Translations under genes and position numbers: made by a program | The notes under the pieces: generated by a model | Told to the model about the DNA's origin: nothing | Seen by the model: only the letters and a program-made list of their open reading frames with translations | Database searches by the model: none | Part shown: in pieces, positions 1 to 7,472 of the stretch | How positions within the stretch are numbered: the stretch's first letter is position 1 | Layout: the number at the start of each line of letters is the position of its first letter | Assembly (NCBI GenBank): GCA_030639665.1 | Contig: DAOWCC010000053.1 | Span: 1-12,406, forward strand | From: Elusimicrobiota bacterium | GTDB taxonomy: Bacteria > Elusimicrobiota > Elusimicrobia > Elusimicrobiales > UBA9959 | DNA: 12,406 bases | Reading direction: 5' to 3'

Positions 1-330
1 AATTATCCCTTTCTCACAAATAATATTGATTCCTTTTTTATCGCCGCATTCAAATCCTTTTGGCAGCTTATCCTCTACCCTAAGCTTTTTATCGTTTATA
101 ACCAATGTCATACCTTTATAGTAATCTGAATAATATGCCGATGTCCTTGTCTTAGATTGGGTTATGGTTTCTTTAACGGCTATGGGGTTTGGAATTTCGA
201 TATCTGCCTGTAGCATTGTATCAATGCTTATGGCCGGCAAATTTAAATCATATTTTGATTTCTCAATATTACTTCCTTGGGCAAACACATTACCGCCGAC
301 TATCAAAAAAAACGCTATCATTATTCTCAT
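1..330 (-). CDS. Secreted protein of unknown function, C-terminus cut off by the window edge
   Basis: An open frame of 110 codons runs from an ATG at 330 off the left edge with no stop, so only the N-terminal part is present. The start is supported by a Shine-Dalgarno sequence TTAAAGGAGA at 339-348, 8 nt before the ATG. The first 18 or so residues (MRIMIAFFLIVGGNVFAQ) are a short Sec signal peptide with a likely cleavage after VFA. The mature part is hydrophilic (KSKYDLNLPAIS, then LVINDKKLRVEDKLP) and contains two cysteines near the visible end (ECGDKKGINIICEK). I do not recognise a family. It lies 180 bases downstream of the lipoprotein gene on the same strand and may have its own promoter in that gap. 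The gene itself is well supported and its function is unknown. Confidence 0.8.
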   Translation of the reverse strand, partial: MRIMIAFFLIVGGNVFAQGSNIEKSKYDLNLPAISIDTMLQADIEIPNPIAVKETITQSKTRTSAYYSDYYKGMTLVINDKKLRVEDKLPKGFECGDKKGINIICEKGII

Positions 331-441
331 CTTAATTTTCTCCTTTAATTTTCAAAACCCATTAACTTAACTTCTACACATAGTTTATGGCAAAAGAAGA
401 ATTTCAAACAGAAGCGAAAGACCTTAATTTCATTGAAATGC

Positions 442-461
442 GACCTATAAAAATATAGGTC
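442..461. repeat. Perfect inverted repeat in the gap after the lipoprotein gene
   Basis: The arms GACCTATA (442-449) and TATAGGTC (454-461) are perfectly complementary around an AAAA loop. The repeat sits 49 bases past the lipoprotein stop and 112 bases before the start of the truncated gene at 330. Neither strand has a convincing T-run after the stem, so a rho-independent terminator is doubtful. An operator or a weak terminator are both possible. I see nothing else clear in the 331-509 gap. Confidence 0.5.
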
Positions 462-509
462 TTTATACCTATTGTTTTGGGATAAAAACACTTTGGATGG
501 GCTGGATTA

Positions 510-1028
510 TTATTTAAACTCAGCTTTTATTTTATAATCCCAGCTGAACGGATAGATATTGTCCGGTCTGCCTCTCTCGGAAATTGATAAAAAATATTTT
601 CCGCTTTTTTTTGCCGGCACATAAATTTTATAACCAAAATCCTTAATCTCTTCAAGTTTAACACCCTCGGCGCACATAGCCAACTCTCTGGGACTGTCGC
701 AGAAACTTCCTTCATCTTGATATAAAATATCTCCGCCGGGCCCCGTTACCGTAAACTCGGCGCAATCTTCCAAACCGATTGATTGAAGAGAAAAAACTAT
801 TTCTCTCATAGCTTCACACTTAAAAGAAAAAACATCAATATTCTCCTGCTTGGCCCGGCCTGATAAAGCCTTGCCCGCGATAAGTTCCGTCGCCAATTGA
901 AAATTATCATTGGGTTCAAGCGCGTCTTCAGGGAGCGTTTTTTTACAACCGCTTATTATCAAAATCGCGCAAAAACCAAACAAAAAGAAAGGACGCGCGA
1001 ATTGAAAGAGATTTAGTTTATATATCAT
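510..1028 (-). CDS. Lipoprotein with a PPC-like (pre-peptidase C-terminal) domain
   Basis: This 172-residue protein starts at the ATG (1026-1028) that overlaps the TGA of the upstream metallopeptidase gene as ATGA, which implies translational coupling. A longer in-frame ATG at 1067 lies inside that gene and would place extra residues before the signal sequence. Residues 1-28 form a lipoprotein signal ending in IISGC, so Cys28 is the predicted lipidated residue. The next residue is Lys, not Asp, compatible with outer-membrane sorting by the enterobacterial rule. Residues 36-80 (LEPNDNFQLATEL, then DVFSFK) resemble the start of PPC beta-sandwich domains, which accompany secreted peptidases; the resemblance is by eye. 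Four further cysteines (71, 89, 110, 119) could form disulfides. The coupling suggests it partners or regulates the metallopeptidase, which is inference. Confidence 0.85.
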   Translation of the reverse strand: MIYKLNLFQFARPFFLFGFCAILIISGCKKTLPEDALEPNDNFQLATELIAGKALSGRAKQENIDVFSFKCEAMREIVFSLQSIGLEDCAEFTVTGPGGDILYQDEGSFCDSPRELAMCAEGVKLEEIKDFGYKIYVPAKKSGKYFLSISERGRPDNIYPFSWDYKIKAEFK

Positions 1029-2170
1029 CTGCGCGGAGCCCCCAATCCATTGCGGACATTGGCCCAAGCATTAAGCATATAGGCCAATTCTTTTTTAAAT
1101 TTTTCGCTTTTTCCTTTTTCATCTTCAAGAGCTTTCTTGATAATTTTATTCACTTCCCGGGAATTGCTATTGTCAAAAGCCGTCGGTTTAACCTTATTTA
1201 AAGCCCTTTCAAGGGAAGTTCGCGCGCCATTAACATACACATCGCCAATTTCTTCAATTAATGTCGCCTGCGCTTCGGGATTAAGTTTTTCAAAGGGCAC
1301 TCCCGCGCGATAATAATTTCTCCATCTATAAGCGCCGCTTCTACTTCCTGTCTCAGAGTTCGATTTGTGTTGCGCCAACAAAGCTTTGTTTATATATTCA
1401 CTGCCGCCGTTCTGATATTGCCACACATGAGCAATTTCATGATTCATTATATCCGTTCCATATTGGGTTAAAGAGCCATCTTCGTTAAAAAGAGGCCTCC
1501 CTCCCCATTTATCGGGCATAAATATCGTATTGCCGGACACATGCGGACAAGCGGAAATATGCTCCATTAAACTATTGCGCTGAACTTTGATTAAACTTAC
1601 ATCCAATGAATCGCCGTAAAGCCTTTTAGCGAACGTTTTCATCTTTCGAGACAAAGGTTCCGCCGGGTTTTTTTTCATTCTATCCAAATGGCTGGCAATG
1701 CCGTTGGAGCCCAGCCATGCCACATCTATCAACCCTCCGATAACGCTGTCTTTCGCCGCTCCGCCCGCGTCCATAAAGCGGCCAAACCAGCCTTTTTCCT
1801 GCGTTTCAGGCTTAACAATAGCGCCTATTTCAGTTTCAAGTTTCATGACGGAATCGCTTAATAAAGGAGCGTCCTCATAGAGCAAGCTCACCGTATGACT
1901 TGACCCTCCTATGGTTGAATTCCCCTGATTTCCAATCGACACATCCAAACTCGGACGATTCAAACTTTCTCCGGTAGACCATGACCGGTTTAACAAAGCG
2001 CTTTTTTCAAGATTATCGGAATTTTTAAGGGAAATTTCCCCAACGGCGGTAGCGCGAATTGTTTCATCCAATGCCTCGGATTCCCCTTTCTGAGCGCAAA
2101 CGATAGCGGTCATAAAAAAAGCCACACAAACAATTAGCGAAATCTTGGATATGCAATGTAAAATCTTCAT
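1025..2170 (-). CDS. Secreted HExxH zinc metallopeptidase
   Basis: The ATG at 2170 (381 residues) is preceded by AAAGGGTGG about 8 nt upstream. A GTG at 2182 in the same frame would add four residues and overlap that ribosome site. Residues 1-26 are a Sec signal ending VCA before Gln. Residues 27-165 are low-complexity and unrecognised. The C-terminal half holds the zinc motif HEIAH (244-248) in the context MNHEIAHVWQYQNGG, with His244 and His248 as ligands and Glu245 catalytic. The later NPEAQA segment (Glu299) or the IEE that follows may supply the third ligand. The pattern GNTI.MP, HE..HVWQYQ and NPE.QA resembles metallopeptidase-like domains found beside Rhs and secretion-system effectors (DUF4157-like); that link is from memory. 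It lies first in a two-gene operon with the lipoprotein. Confidence 0.85.
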   Translation of the reverse strand: MKILHCISKISLIVCVAFFMTAIVCAQKGESEALDETIRATAVGEISLKNSDNLEKSALLNRSWSTGESLNRPSLDVSIGNQGNSTIGGSSHTVSLLYEDAPLLSDSVMKLETEIGAIVKPETQEKGWFGRFMDAGGAAKDSVIGGLIDVAWLGSNGIASHLDRMKKNPAEPLSRKMKTFAKRLYGDSLDVSLIKVQRNSLMEHISACPHVSGNTIFMPDKWGGRPLFNEDGSLTQYGTDIMNHEIAHVWQYQNGGSEYINKALLAQHKSNSETGSRSGAYRWRNYYRAGVPFEKLNPEAQATLIEEIGDVYVNGARTSLERALNKVKPTAFDNSNSREVNKIIKKALEDEKGKSEKFKKELAYMLNAWANVRNGLGAPRR

Positions 2171-2194
2171 ACCTAAATCCACCCTTTGATTAAT

Positions 2195-2223
2195 AGTCTA
2201 CAGGACAAATCAACCATTGTCAA
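2195..2223 (-). promoter_or_regulatory. Sigma-70-type promoter of the metallopeptidase-lipoprotein operon
   Basis: Read on the minus strand, a perfect -35 TTGACA (2218-2223) is followed by a 17-nt spacer and a -10 TAGACT (2195-2200, four of six consensus bases). Transcription would start near 2188, giving an 18-nt leader that contains the AAAGGGTGG ribosome site. Confidence 0.65.
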
Positions 2224-2367
2224 TATATCCAATTCATCAAACATTTCCTTATATCTAAGACTTTTTATAAATCGGGCAATTATGCCGTACCGTAATGGGT
2301 TGAGTGGACTGGGCTTTCAAAGGACTGATATGGACACAAGTTCTCGAGTTACTATCTTGCAGTGTTT

Positions 2368-2433
2368 CGGAACTGACGAAAGTCCGAAAGCCACTATTAA
2401 ATAAAACCCACAGTAAGTGAGCGTAAAACTTTG
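2368..2433 (+). repeat. Dispersed intergenic repeat, copy A
   Basis: This stretch aligns with 11885-11951. Both begin CGGAACTG, continue with TCCG and AAG blocks and an AAAACC block, and end in GTGAG(C/T)GTAAAACTTTG. Similarity appears to continue more loosely 20-30 bases to the left of each copy. Both copies are intergenic and in the same orientation. I see no open frame or transposase linked to either. Confidence 0.6.
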
Positions 2434-2511
2434 GCAAGTCCATCCCCACTACTAAATAACAATACATGAACGATTCTGCAAACTTATAGTCTTTAACCAA
2501 TATAAATAAAT

Positions 2512-3909
2512 TTAGTTAAAATCGTTTTGTTTTTGTTTCAAATAATTTTTGGTTTCTCTGACGATGACACCTGATAAAAGCAGCATAGCGATAAGATTCG
2601 GAATAGTCATAAATGTTATCACCATATCACAAAAACTCCACACCAAATCTATACCCCATATGGCGCCAAGAAAACAGAATCCGCAATAAACAAGCCTATA
2701 AGGTTTAATGGCTTTCTTGCCGAAAAGATAACCCATGGCCCTGTCTCCATAATAAGACCAGCTTATGGCGGTTGAAAGAGCGAAAAGCAAAAGTCCTATC
2801 GCCACCACATGACCGGCTATTACGGATAAACCTATGGGAGCAAGCCCGGCGGAAAAAGCCTCGGTTGTCATGGATACCCCTTTAAGCCCTGAACTCCAAG
2901 CTCCCGTAATTACTATAACAAGAGCTGTCAGCGTGCATATTATAAGAGTGTCTATAAACGGACCTACGGAGGCCACCAAGCCTTCCCGAGCGGGATAATG
3001 AGTTTTGGCCGCCGCGTGAGCTATGGAAGCTGAACCTTGTCCGGCTTCATTTGAAAATAAGCCTCTTGTTATTCCAAATCTCGCGGTTAAGAAAAAGCTT
3101 GAACCTATAAATCCTCCGGTCGCGGCAGTGCCCGTAAAAGCGTCCTGAAATATCATAACGAAAGCGGCGGGAATTTGCTCAAAATTAAGAAACAAAACCA
3201 ATATGGCGCTTATCACATAAAAAACCGCCATAAAAGGAACAAGCTTTGAGGTTACATTGGCTATTCTTTTTATTCCGCCCACAATAACAAGAAAAACCAA
3301 GGTGGCAACAACAAGGCCGGAAATCACGGGAGAAATTCCATAACTTGTATTTAAAGCGTCGGCCATGGAATTGGACTGAGCCATATTTCCCGTTCCAAGA
3401 GAACAAATGACGGTGCCTATAGCGAATATTCCCGCCATTATGCCGGCCAAACCGCCGCCCAATTTATCCTTTAAACCCTCAACCATATAATACATCGGTC
3501 CGCCCGATACCGAACCGTCGGGATGAACTTTTCTATATTTTAGGCCGAGAGTGCATTCAACATATTTATTTATCATTCCGAGAAACCCCGTCACCCACAT
3601 CCAGAATATCGCTCCCGGTCCGCCCCAATATATCGCGAGCGCGACCCCCGCTATGTTTCCTGTTCCAACGGTGGCTGAAAGCGCGGTGGTAAGAGCCCTA
3701 AAATGACTTATATCTCCCGTTTCGTTCGGATCATCATACGAGCCGCTTATAATTTTTAAGGAGTGAACGAATTGGCTGGTCTGTAAAAATTTAAGTCTGA
3801 CTGTAAAATAAATTCCGGTTGGGATAAGAACTATCATTAATAAATAGGTGCCGATATTGGTATTATAGGCGTTTATAAGCCGTTCGATAAGAGCTAAAAA
3901 ATTTTCCAC
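2512..3909 (-). CDS. agcS: Sodium:alanine/glycine symporter, AGCS family
   Basis: This inner-membrane carrier imports alanine, glycine or similar small amino acids with sodium. Starting at the GTG at 3909 it has 465 residues, the usual family size, and about ten or eleven hydrophobic segments. Family motifs are clear: TTALSATVGTGNIAGVALAI around residues 74-93, SGGPMYYM, and the block SNEAGQGSASIAHAAAKT near 286-303 followed by GLVASVGPFIDT. The GTG start is preferred because AGGAGG lies 4 nt upstream and the protein then begins VENFLALIERL, like typical members. Earlier ATGs at 3930 and 3966 in the same frame lack a good ribosome site. The exact substrate cannot be read from sequence. The exported peptidases nearby suggest amino-acid scavenging. 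Confidence 0.95.
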   Translation of the reverse strand: MENFLALIERLINAYNTNIGTYLLMIVLIPTGIYFTVRLKFLQTSQFVHSLKIISGSYDDPNETGDISHFRALTTALSATVGTGNIAGVALAIYWGGPGAIFWMWVTGFLGMINKYVECTLGLKYRKVHPDGSVSGGPMYYMVEGLKDKLGGGLAGIMAGIFAIGTVICSLGTGNMAQSNSMADALNTSYGISPVISGLVVATLVFLVIVGGIKRIANVTSKLVPFMAVFYVISAILVLFLNFEQIPAAFVMIFQDAFTGTAATGGFIGSSFFLTARFGITRGLFSNEAGQGSASIAHAAAKTHYPAREGLVASVGPFIDTLIICTLTALVIVITGAWSSGLKGVSMTTEAFSAGLAPIGLSVIAGHVVAIGLLLFALSTAISWSYYGDRAMGYLFGKKAIKPYRLVYCGFCFLGAIWGIDLVWSFCDMVITFMTIPNLIAMLLLSGVIVRETKNYLKQKQNDFN

Positions 3910-3913
3910 GAAG

Positions 3914-3919
3914 CCTCCT
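3914..3919 (-). promoter_or_regulatory. Ribosome binding site that decides the GTG start of the symporter
   Basis: The minus strand reads AGGAGG followed by CTTC and then GTG. This is the strongest Shine-Dalgarno match near the gene and falls inside the extended frame that would result from the upstream ATGs, which argues for the GTG at 3909. Confidence 0.65.
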
Positions 3920-3993
3920 GAAATTTTCATCCCGGCGCACGGAAAGAGGGTGAATAAAATTCTCACCTCGCTGTGTGCGATGGGATTTGTATT

Positions 3994-4022
3994 ATTATAC
4001 TAAAAGGAGTTTATTCGAATAA
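3994..4022 (-). promoter_or_regulatory. Candidate promoter of the symporter with a palindrome over the -35 region
   Basis: The minus strand carries a perfect -10 TATAAT at 3994-3999, about 85 nt before the GTG. No good -35 is visible. Instead the -35 position is covered by a perfect 12-bp palindrome TTATTCGAATAA (4011-4022), which could be an operator. The predicted leader of roughly 75 nt contains a small GGTGA/TCACC hairpin. Confidence 0.4.
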
Positions 4023-4026
4023 AAAA

Positions 4027-4740
4027 TCAGTTTTTCTTTTCCACAACTTTAGAAAAGAAAACAAGATTATTATCTTGGATGCGCATGCCGTATAAAACGC
4101 CGTTAATACCCACCAGCCATTTTATTTGATTTGAAATTATATCATCCAGATTAAAAGAATACCAGAACATTCCCTCACGGTCTCGGCGCAAAGCGATTAT
4201 TCCTTCTTTATCATTTAAAGGGTCATGATTTCTGATAATCGCGTATTCAACCCTATCGGCAAAAATTATTTTTTCGGCATTGAAATAAAGTTTATGGAAA
4301 ATATCGTCATAGGATATCTTTGATATAAATTTATTTCCGGGCTCATCGTAAGCGATATTTACAATTCCGTTCTCAAGAACAAGATTAAACTTAATGCCCC
4401 GATATTCATAAACCGCGCCTTTTTCAAGTTCCGCTTCAAGCCAAAGAGTTTTATTGTCCATACTTGAATCTTTGGGCCATATGGCAAAATAAAGATCCCA
4501 ATTATTATCAATTATAAGCGTGGAAAAAAATTTGTAATCTCCGATTTCAATTAAATTGGCGGATTCACGGCGTTCAATAGCAAGCTTCGCAAGTGAAACG
4601 GAAGATAATTCAGAGGGAGTGTTTTTTTGTTTTAGTAAATTGACGGCATTAATATCCTCTTTTACAAAAGCATCAAAAGCGGAGGATGATAACGGCAAAA
4701 AAAACATCGTTGTTAAAATAAGAATAGTAATTTTTTTCAT
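4027..4740 (-). CDS. Secreted hypothetical protein
   Basis: The 237-residue protein starts at an ATG with GAGGG (4748-4752) 7 nt upstream. Residues 1-21 are a Sec signal peptide, with likely cleavage after SSSA. The mature part is rich in beta-prone stretches with alternating hydrophobic residues and many aromatic residues: DNNWDLYFAIWP, TLWLEAELEKGAVYEYRG, and later EGMFWYSFNLDD. It has no cysteine and no lipobox, so it is probably a soluble periplasmic or secreted protein. I do not recognise a family. It lies 89 bases downstream of the OmpA-domain gene on the same strand, possibly with its own weak promoter (TATAGT around 4788-4793), and its end abuts the symporter promoter. Confidence 0.8.
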   Translation of the reverse strand: MKKITILILTTMFFLPLSSSAFDAFVKEDINAVNLLKQKNTPSELSSVSLAKLAIERRESANLIEIGDYKFFSTLIIDNNWDLYFAIWPKDSSMDNKTLWLEAELEKGAVYEYRGIKFNLVLENGIVNIAYDEPGNKFISKISYDDIFHKLYFNAEKIIFADRVEYAIIRNHDPLNDKEGIIALRRDREGMFWYSFNLDDIISNQIKWLVGINGVLYGMRIQDNNLVFFSKVVEKKN

Positions 4741-4829
4741 TATTTATCCCTCATTATTTTAATTGCCTTGAAGAGCGTGTTTTATCACTATAAAAACATT
4801 TTTCTCGCGCTATAAGTTTATAAAAATCG

Positions 4830-5699
4830 TTAACCGGCGGATTTTAGAACAACAATATCAACCCTTCGGTTTTTAGACCTTCCCTCTTCCGTGACATTGG
4901 AAGCAATCGGATTGTCAGATCCCCGGCCCTCATAAGAAAGCTGATTGGGATTAATGCCGTTATTTACCAAATATTTATAAACAAAAAAGGCTCTTTTAAA
5001 CGATAAAATTTTATTATATTCGACCATTCCGATTGAATCGGTATGCCCGCGCACAACTACTTTGTTTTTAGGATAAGATTTCAAAAAAGCGATAACTTTC
5101 TTCAAAGCGCCCATGGATTCTTTCCGTATTTTAAATTGGCCGGATTGAAACAATCTCCTGCCATGAACACTTATAACCAATCCCTGAGCCGTATAATTAA
5201 CTCTCAATTTCAAGCCGGAAAGATATTTGAGAGGAGCCGAATTAATCAAACTGAAGAAAGATTTGGGGGTTTTATGAATATTTTTTTGAGAATCCATCCA
5301 AATAAATCTGGCGCTATAAAATCCGTTCGGAAGCAAATCTCCCTTGTTTGAAAAACCCGACCAAGGAAATGAAAAAGAAGAAGGGACCCCTCTTCCCTGC
5401 ATAAAACTCACTTTGCGCCTGTCGCCGCTATTTTTAAAAATTTGAATTTGCCACATAGTGATGTCGCTAAGAGAGTCTTCATCAACGAAAAAATTCGAAT
5501 TCATTGATAACTCTGAATTCTCGACAACAAATGTAATGGCTGGTCTGAGAAACTTCCTATCCAAATCCAATCTTTCCTGAACATCCAATACTATATTTGT
5601 TTGACTATCACTTTCAAAAATAGAAGGTTGAAGCGAATTAACAAATAACAGCATAAAACAAACAGCTGAAAAAACTACTCTTACTCCCAACATTTTCAT
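4830..5699 (-). CDS. OmpA-family protein with an Ig-like middle domain
   Basis: Starting at the ATG at 5699 it has 289 residues. The ATG at 5711 is possible but lacks a ribosome site, whereas GAGGGG lies 4 nt before 5699. Residues 1-24 form a signal peptide or N-terminal anchor. Residues about 80-155 (QIQIFKNSG, then PWSGFSNKGDLLPNGFYSARF) resemble the FlgD-type Ig-like fold seen with OmpA domains in several phyla. Residues about 185-285 are a complete OmpA C-terminal domain: GHTDSIG, the NKILSFKRA segment, and NVTEEGRSKNRRVDI. Asp221 and Arg236 match the two residues that bind diaminopimelate in E. coli OmpA. It should tether the envelope to peptidoglycan. No N-terminal beta-barrel is present, so this is not OmpA itself. 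Confidence 0.9.
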   Translation of the reverse strand: MKMLGVRVVFSAVCFMLLFVNSLQPSIFESDSQTNIVLDVQERLDLDRKFLRPAITFVVENSELSMNSNFFVDEDSLSDITMWQIQIFKNSGDRRKVSFMQGRGVPSSFSFPWSGFSNKGDLLPNGFYSARFIWMDSQKNIHKTPKSFFSLINSAPLKYLSGLKLRVNYTAQGLVISVHGRRLFQSGQFKIRKESMGALKKVIAFLKSYPKNKVVVRGHTDSIGMVEYNKILSFKRAFFVYKYLVNNGINPNQLSYEGRGSDNPIASNVTEEGRSKNRRVDIVVLKSAG

Positions 5700-5703
5700 A
5701 TAT

Positions 5704-5709
5704 CCCCTC
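5704..5709 (-). promoter_or_regulatory. Ribosome binding site that decides the start of the OmpA-family gene
   Basis: The minus strand reads GAGGGG, then ATAT, then ATG. The site overlaps the codons after the upstream ATG at 5711, favouring initiation at 5699. Confidence 0.5.
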
Positions 5710-5786
5710 ATGTATCACTTATAACATAATTGTGCAAAAAACATCCCTTAAACATCAATGATACAAATCAAATCGGCATGTTTTAT

Positions 5787-5816
5787 AAAAGACCCGCGAT
5801 TTTTAATAATCGCGGG
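5787..5816 (-). terminator. Rho-independent terminator after the first clostripain gene
   Basis: A 9-bp GC-rich stem is formed by 5793-5801 and 5808-5816 (CCCGCGATT with AATCGCGGG) around a 6-nt loop. On the minus strand it is followed by TCTTTT and more A/T. It starts 26 bases past the stop of the peptidase gene ending at 5843. Confidence 0.8.
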
Positions 5817-5842
5817 CCTGTATACCGTAATTCTTCGCTTAC

Positions 5843-7333
5843 TTAAAGTCCCAATTTTTCATCGGTCTGGCAAGCGGCATATGCCGCTATTTCGTCCATG
5901 GACGCGTCTTCACCGGGATTAACACATTTACTTTCCGCTTTTATACTATAGAGGAAAGTCACAAAATCATGCCACTTTGAAGTTTTGGCAAAAGCAAAAT
6001 CCCGGTATTTGCCATCAAATATACTCTCCAATCTTTCTTGGGTTATTTTTGTTTCCACGGGAGGTAAATAAACGGATATACCTTTGGAATCCGATAATGG
6101 CGAACCTACTCTGTCATTGCCTACGGTAGCATTATGGATAACAAGATCATTGGCAATAAAGTTTATAAGTTTATAAGATTTAGCTCTAAGCCTATTTGAG
6201 TCAACCCCTTCCTTTGTAATATTGGCCGACATTAAATTCGCAAAATGAGATATATCGCCAAAGAATGATATTGTTTTTTCAGGATCACTGCCCTCGCCTA
6301 CGGCATCATAGCGCAAAACTTTATTTCTGGCAGCCGTTATGGCTCCGACATCATTAACCTTTTTAACGGAATCCGCGAAACTTGCCATATGCTCAGCCAA
6401 ACCTTCAAGTTTTGATGTTCTTATAGCGGAAAGACCGGCGCTTTTTTTAAGGGCGGTATAAAATGATTTGAAAGCTTCCACCGTGACAGCGGCGAAATTT
6501 TCCGCGCTCGCGTCAGGCATTTGTTTAAGCGCGCCAAGAAACATATCATAAGGATAACCATATCCGGGAACTGTCTCTTCCGCTCCGATAACAACCTCAG
6601 CATAATCCTTGACTTCATAAGCCACTTCAGCCATTTGCATCAAGCAAGCATCGAAAGCGAGTATATCCACTTTACCGGCTTCTTTAAGAATTTTTCCTAT
6701 TTCAATTGTTCTTACATAGTTTCCGGTTTCATCATCATAAGATATGCCCTTATCGGCAATTTTCTTTTCTTTGGATGGATCAAACCAGCCGGTTCCGTGA
6801 TTCCAAATTATAAGCATATATTTTTTAGCGGGATAATTAACCTTGGTCCATTTAACAAAGTCCACAATTCTTTTATAATCGCCCATATCCACATTCTTGG
6901 TTTCCATCATCACCGGTGAAGTTACTTTCTCATCATCTTTATCTTTCATGACATAAAGCCTTCTTGAACCGGTCCAATCTCCGTCAACATCAACATCGCC
7001 TTCTTGGCCTTTCATTCTGCCGAGTTCAACCACGATATTCATATTTTTATCGGAACCAACGGACTCCATTTGATTAACATTAAACAAACCTGCAATTTCC
7101 AAATTATTTTTGCCATTAATAAAAGTCATTATGGTCCAATTTTTAACGGTTTTTTCTGTGGGATTCGCGGCTTTTTCACCTTCAACAATCAGGTCCGGGA
7201 TAATAATATCGCCAAAACCTTGCATACCCTCATTATAAATGGAGTTTTCAATATCAGCATTAAAATCTTGAGCATTCGAATTAATGGCGGAAAAAGTAAA
7301 GATTGCCACCATCGCTATTATTATTCGTTTCAT
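5843..7333 (-). CDS. Clostripain-family (peptidase C11) secreted cysteine peptidase, paralogue 1
   Basis: The 496-residue protein starts at an ATG with GGAGG 5 nt upstream. Residues 1-21 are a Sec signal (cleavage after SNA). A divergent stretch of about 40 residues precedes the catalytic domain, which begins near WTIMTFINGKNN (66). The dyad is visible: His179 in WNHGTGW and Cys230 in FDACLMQMAEVAYE. Asp228, two before the cysteine, matches the S1 aspartate described for C11 enzymes and predicts cleavage after Arg or Lys. C-terminal residues 465-496 form a tail with two cysteines that the neighbour lacks. It is the downstream member of a tandem pair, with its own promoter and terminator. Known relatives are calcium-activated and self-processing; I cannot see that here. 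Substrates are unknown. Confidence 0.93.
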   Translation of the reverse strand: MKRIIIAMVAIFTFSAINSNAQDFNADIENSIYNEGMQGFGDIIIPDLIVEGEKAANPTEKTVKNWTIMTFINGKNNLEIAGLFNVNQMESVGSDKNMNIVVELGRMKGQEGDVDVDGDWTGSRRLYVMKDKDDEKVTSPVMMETKNVDMGDYKRIVDFVKWTKVNYPAKKYMLIIWNHGTGWFDPSKEKKIADKGISYDDETGNYVRTIEIGKILKEAGKVDILAFDACLMQMAEVAYEVKDYAEVVIGAEETVPGYGYPYDMFLGALKQMPDASAENFAAVTVEAFKSFYTALKKSAGLSAIRTSKLEGLAEHMASFADSVKKVNDVGAITAARNKVLRYDAVGEGSDPEKTISFFGDISHFANLMSANITKEGVDSNRLRAKSYKLINFIANDLVIHNATVGNDRVGSPLSDSKGISVYLPPVETKITQERLESIFDGKYRDFAFAKTSKWHDFVTFLYSIKAESKCVNPGEDASMDEIAAYAACQTDEKLGL

Positions 7334-7380
7334 AATATCCTCCGCTGTTTTTTAAGAGACACTACTAAGCCATATTATAT

Positions 7381-7407
7381 ATTATAGTGAAAAACAAAAT
7401 TTGTCAA
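7381..7407 (-). promoter_or_regulatory. Promoter of clostripain paralogue 1
   Basis: The minus strand has a perfect -35 TTGACA (7402-7407) and a perfect -10 TATAAT (7381-7386). The spacer is 15 nt, or 16 if the -35 is read as TTTGAC. The start site would be near 7374, giving a leader of about 40 nt. Confidence 0.6.
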
Positions 7408-7418
7408 AGTCCATGCGC

Positions 7419-7445
7419 CCCTTTATACGATAGGTCAAAAGACCC
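7419..7445. promoter_or_regulatory. Shared 27-bp upstream element, copy 1 (dyad GGTC-AAAA-GACC)
   Basis: This 27-bp stretch matches 8977-9003 at 25 of 27 positions. It contains the dyad GGTCAAAAGACC (7433-7444) and a CCCTTTATA block. Its dyad begins 47 nt upstream of the -10 box, exactly as in copy 2, so its centre would sit near -64.5 of both genes. On the minus strand it can also fold as a small hairpin with a TTTT loop. An activator site is my preferred reading. Confidence 0.55.
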
Positions 7446-7472
7446 ATATAATATCTGACTTCGATTATCGCA

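Larger units (their letters stand above)
2171..2511. other. Intergenic region of 341 bases with a promoter and a dispersed repeat
   Basis: This gap lies between the end of the symporter gene and the start of the metallopeptidase gene. It holds a strong minus-strand promoter (2195-2223) and, at 2368-2433, one copy of a repeat that recurs near the right end of the window. Small open frames on both strands (2186-2404 plus, 2255-2500 minus) lack a ribosome site and a recognisable protein, so I treat the region as non-coding. Just after the symporter stop there is only a weak AT-rich inverted repeat (TTAAC/GTTAA), not a convincing terminator. Confidence 0.6.

Noticed and set aside
2186..2500. Small genes in the 2171-2511 gap (72 residues plus, 81 residues minus).
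   Set aside because: They lack ribosome sites, overlap a promoter and a dispersed repeat, and have no recognisable sequence.
3910..3990. A glycine riboswitch in the leader of the AGCS symporter gene, a common arrangement in other bacteria.
   Set aside because: The leader is only about 75 nt and lacks the conserved glycine aptamer blocks; a small GGTGA/TCACC hairpin is all that is visible.
7433..7444. GGTC-TTTT-GACC as a terminator for clostripain paralogue 2.
   Set aside because: The stem is short and has no T-run after it, and the second copy lies upstream of a promoter with no gene ending there, so a regulatory site explains both copies better.
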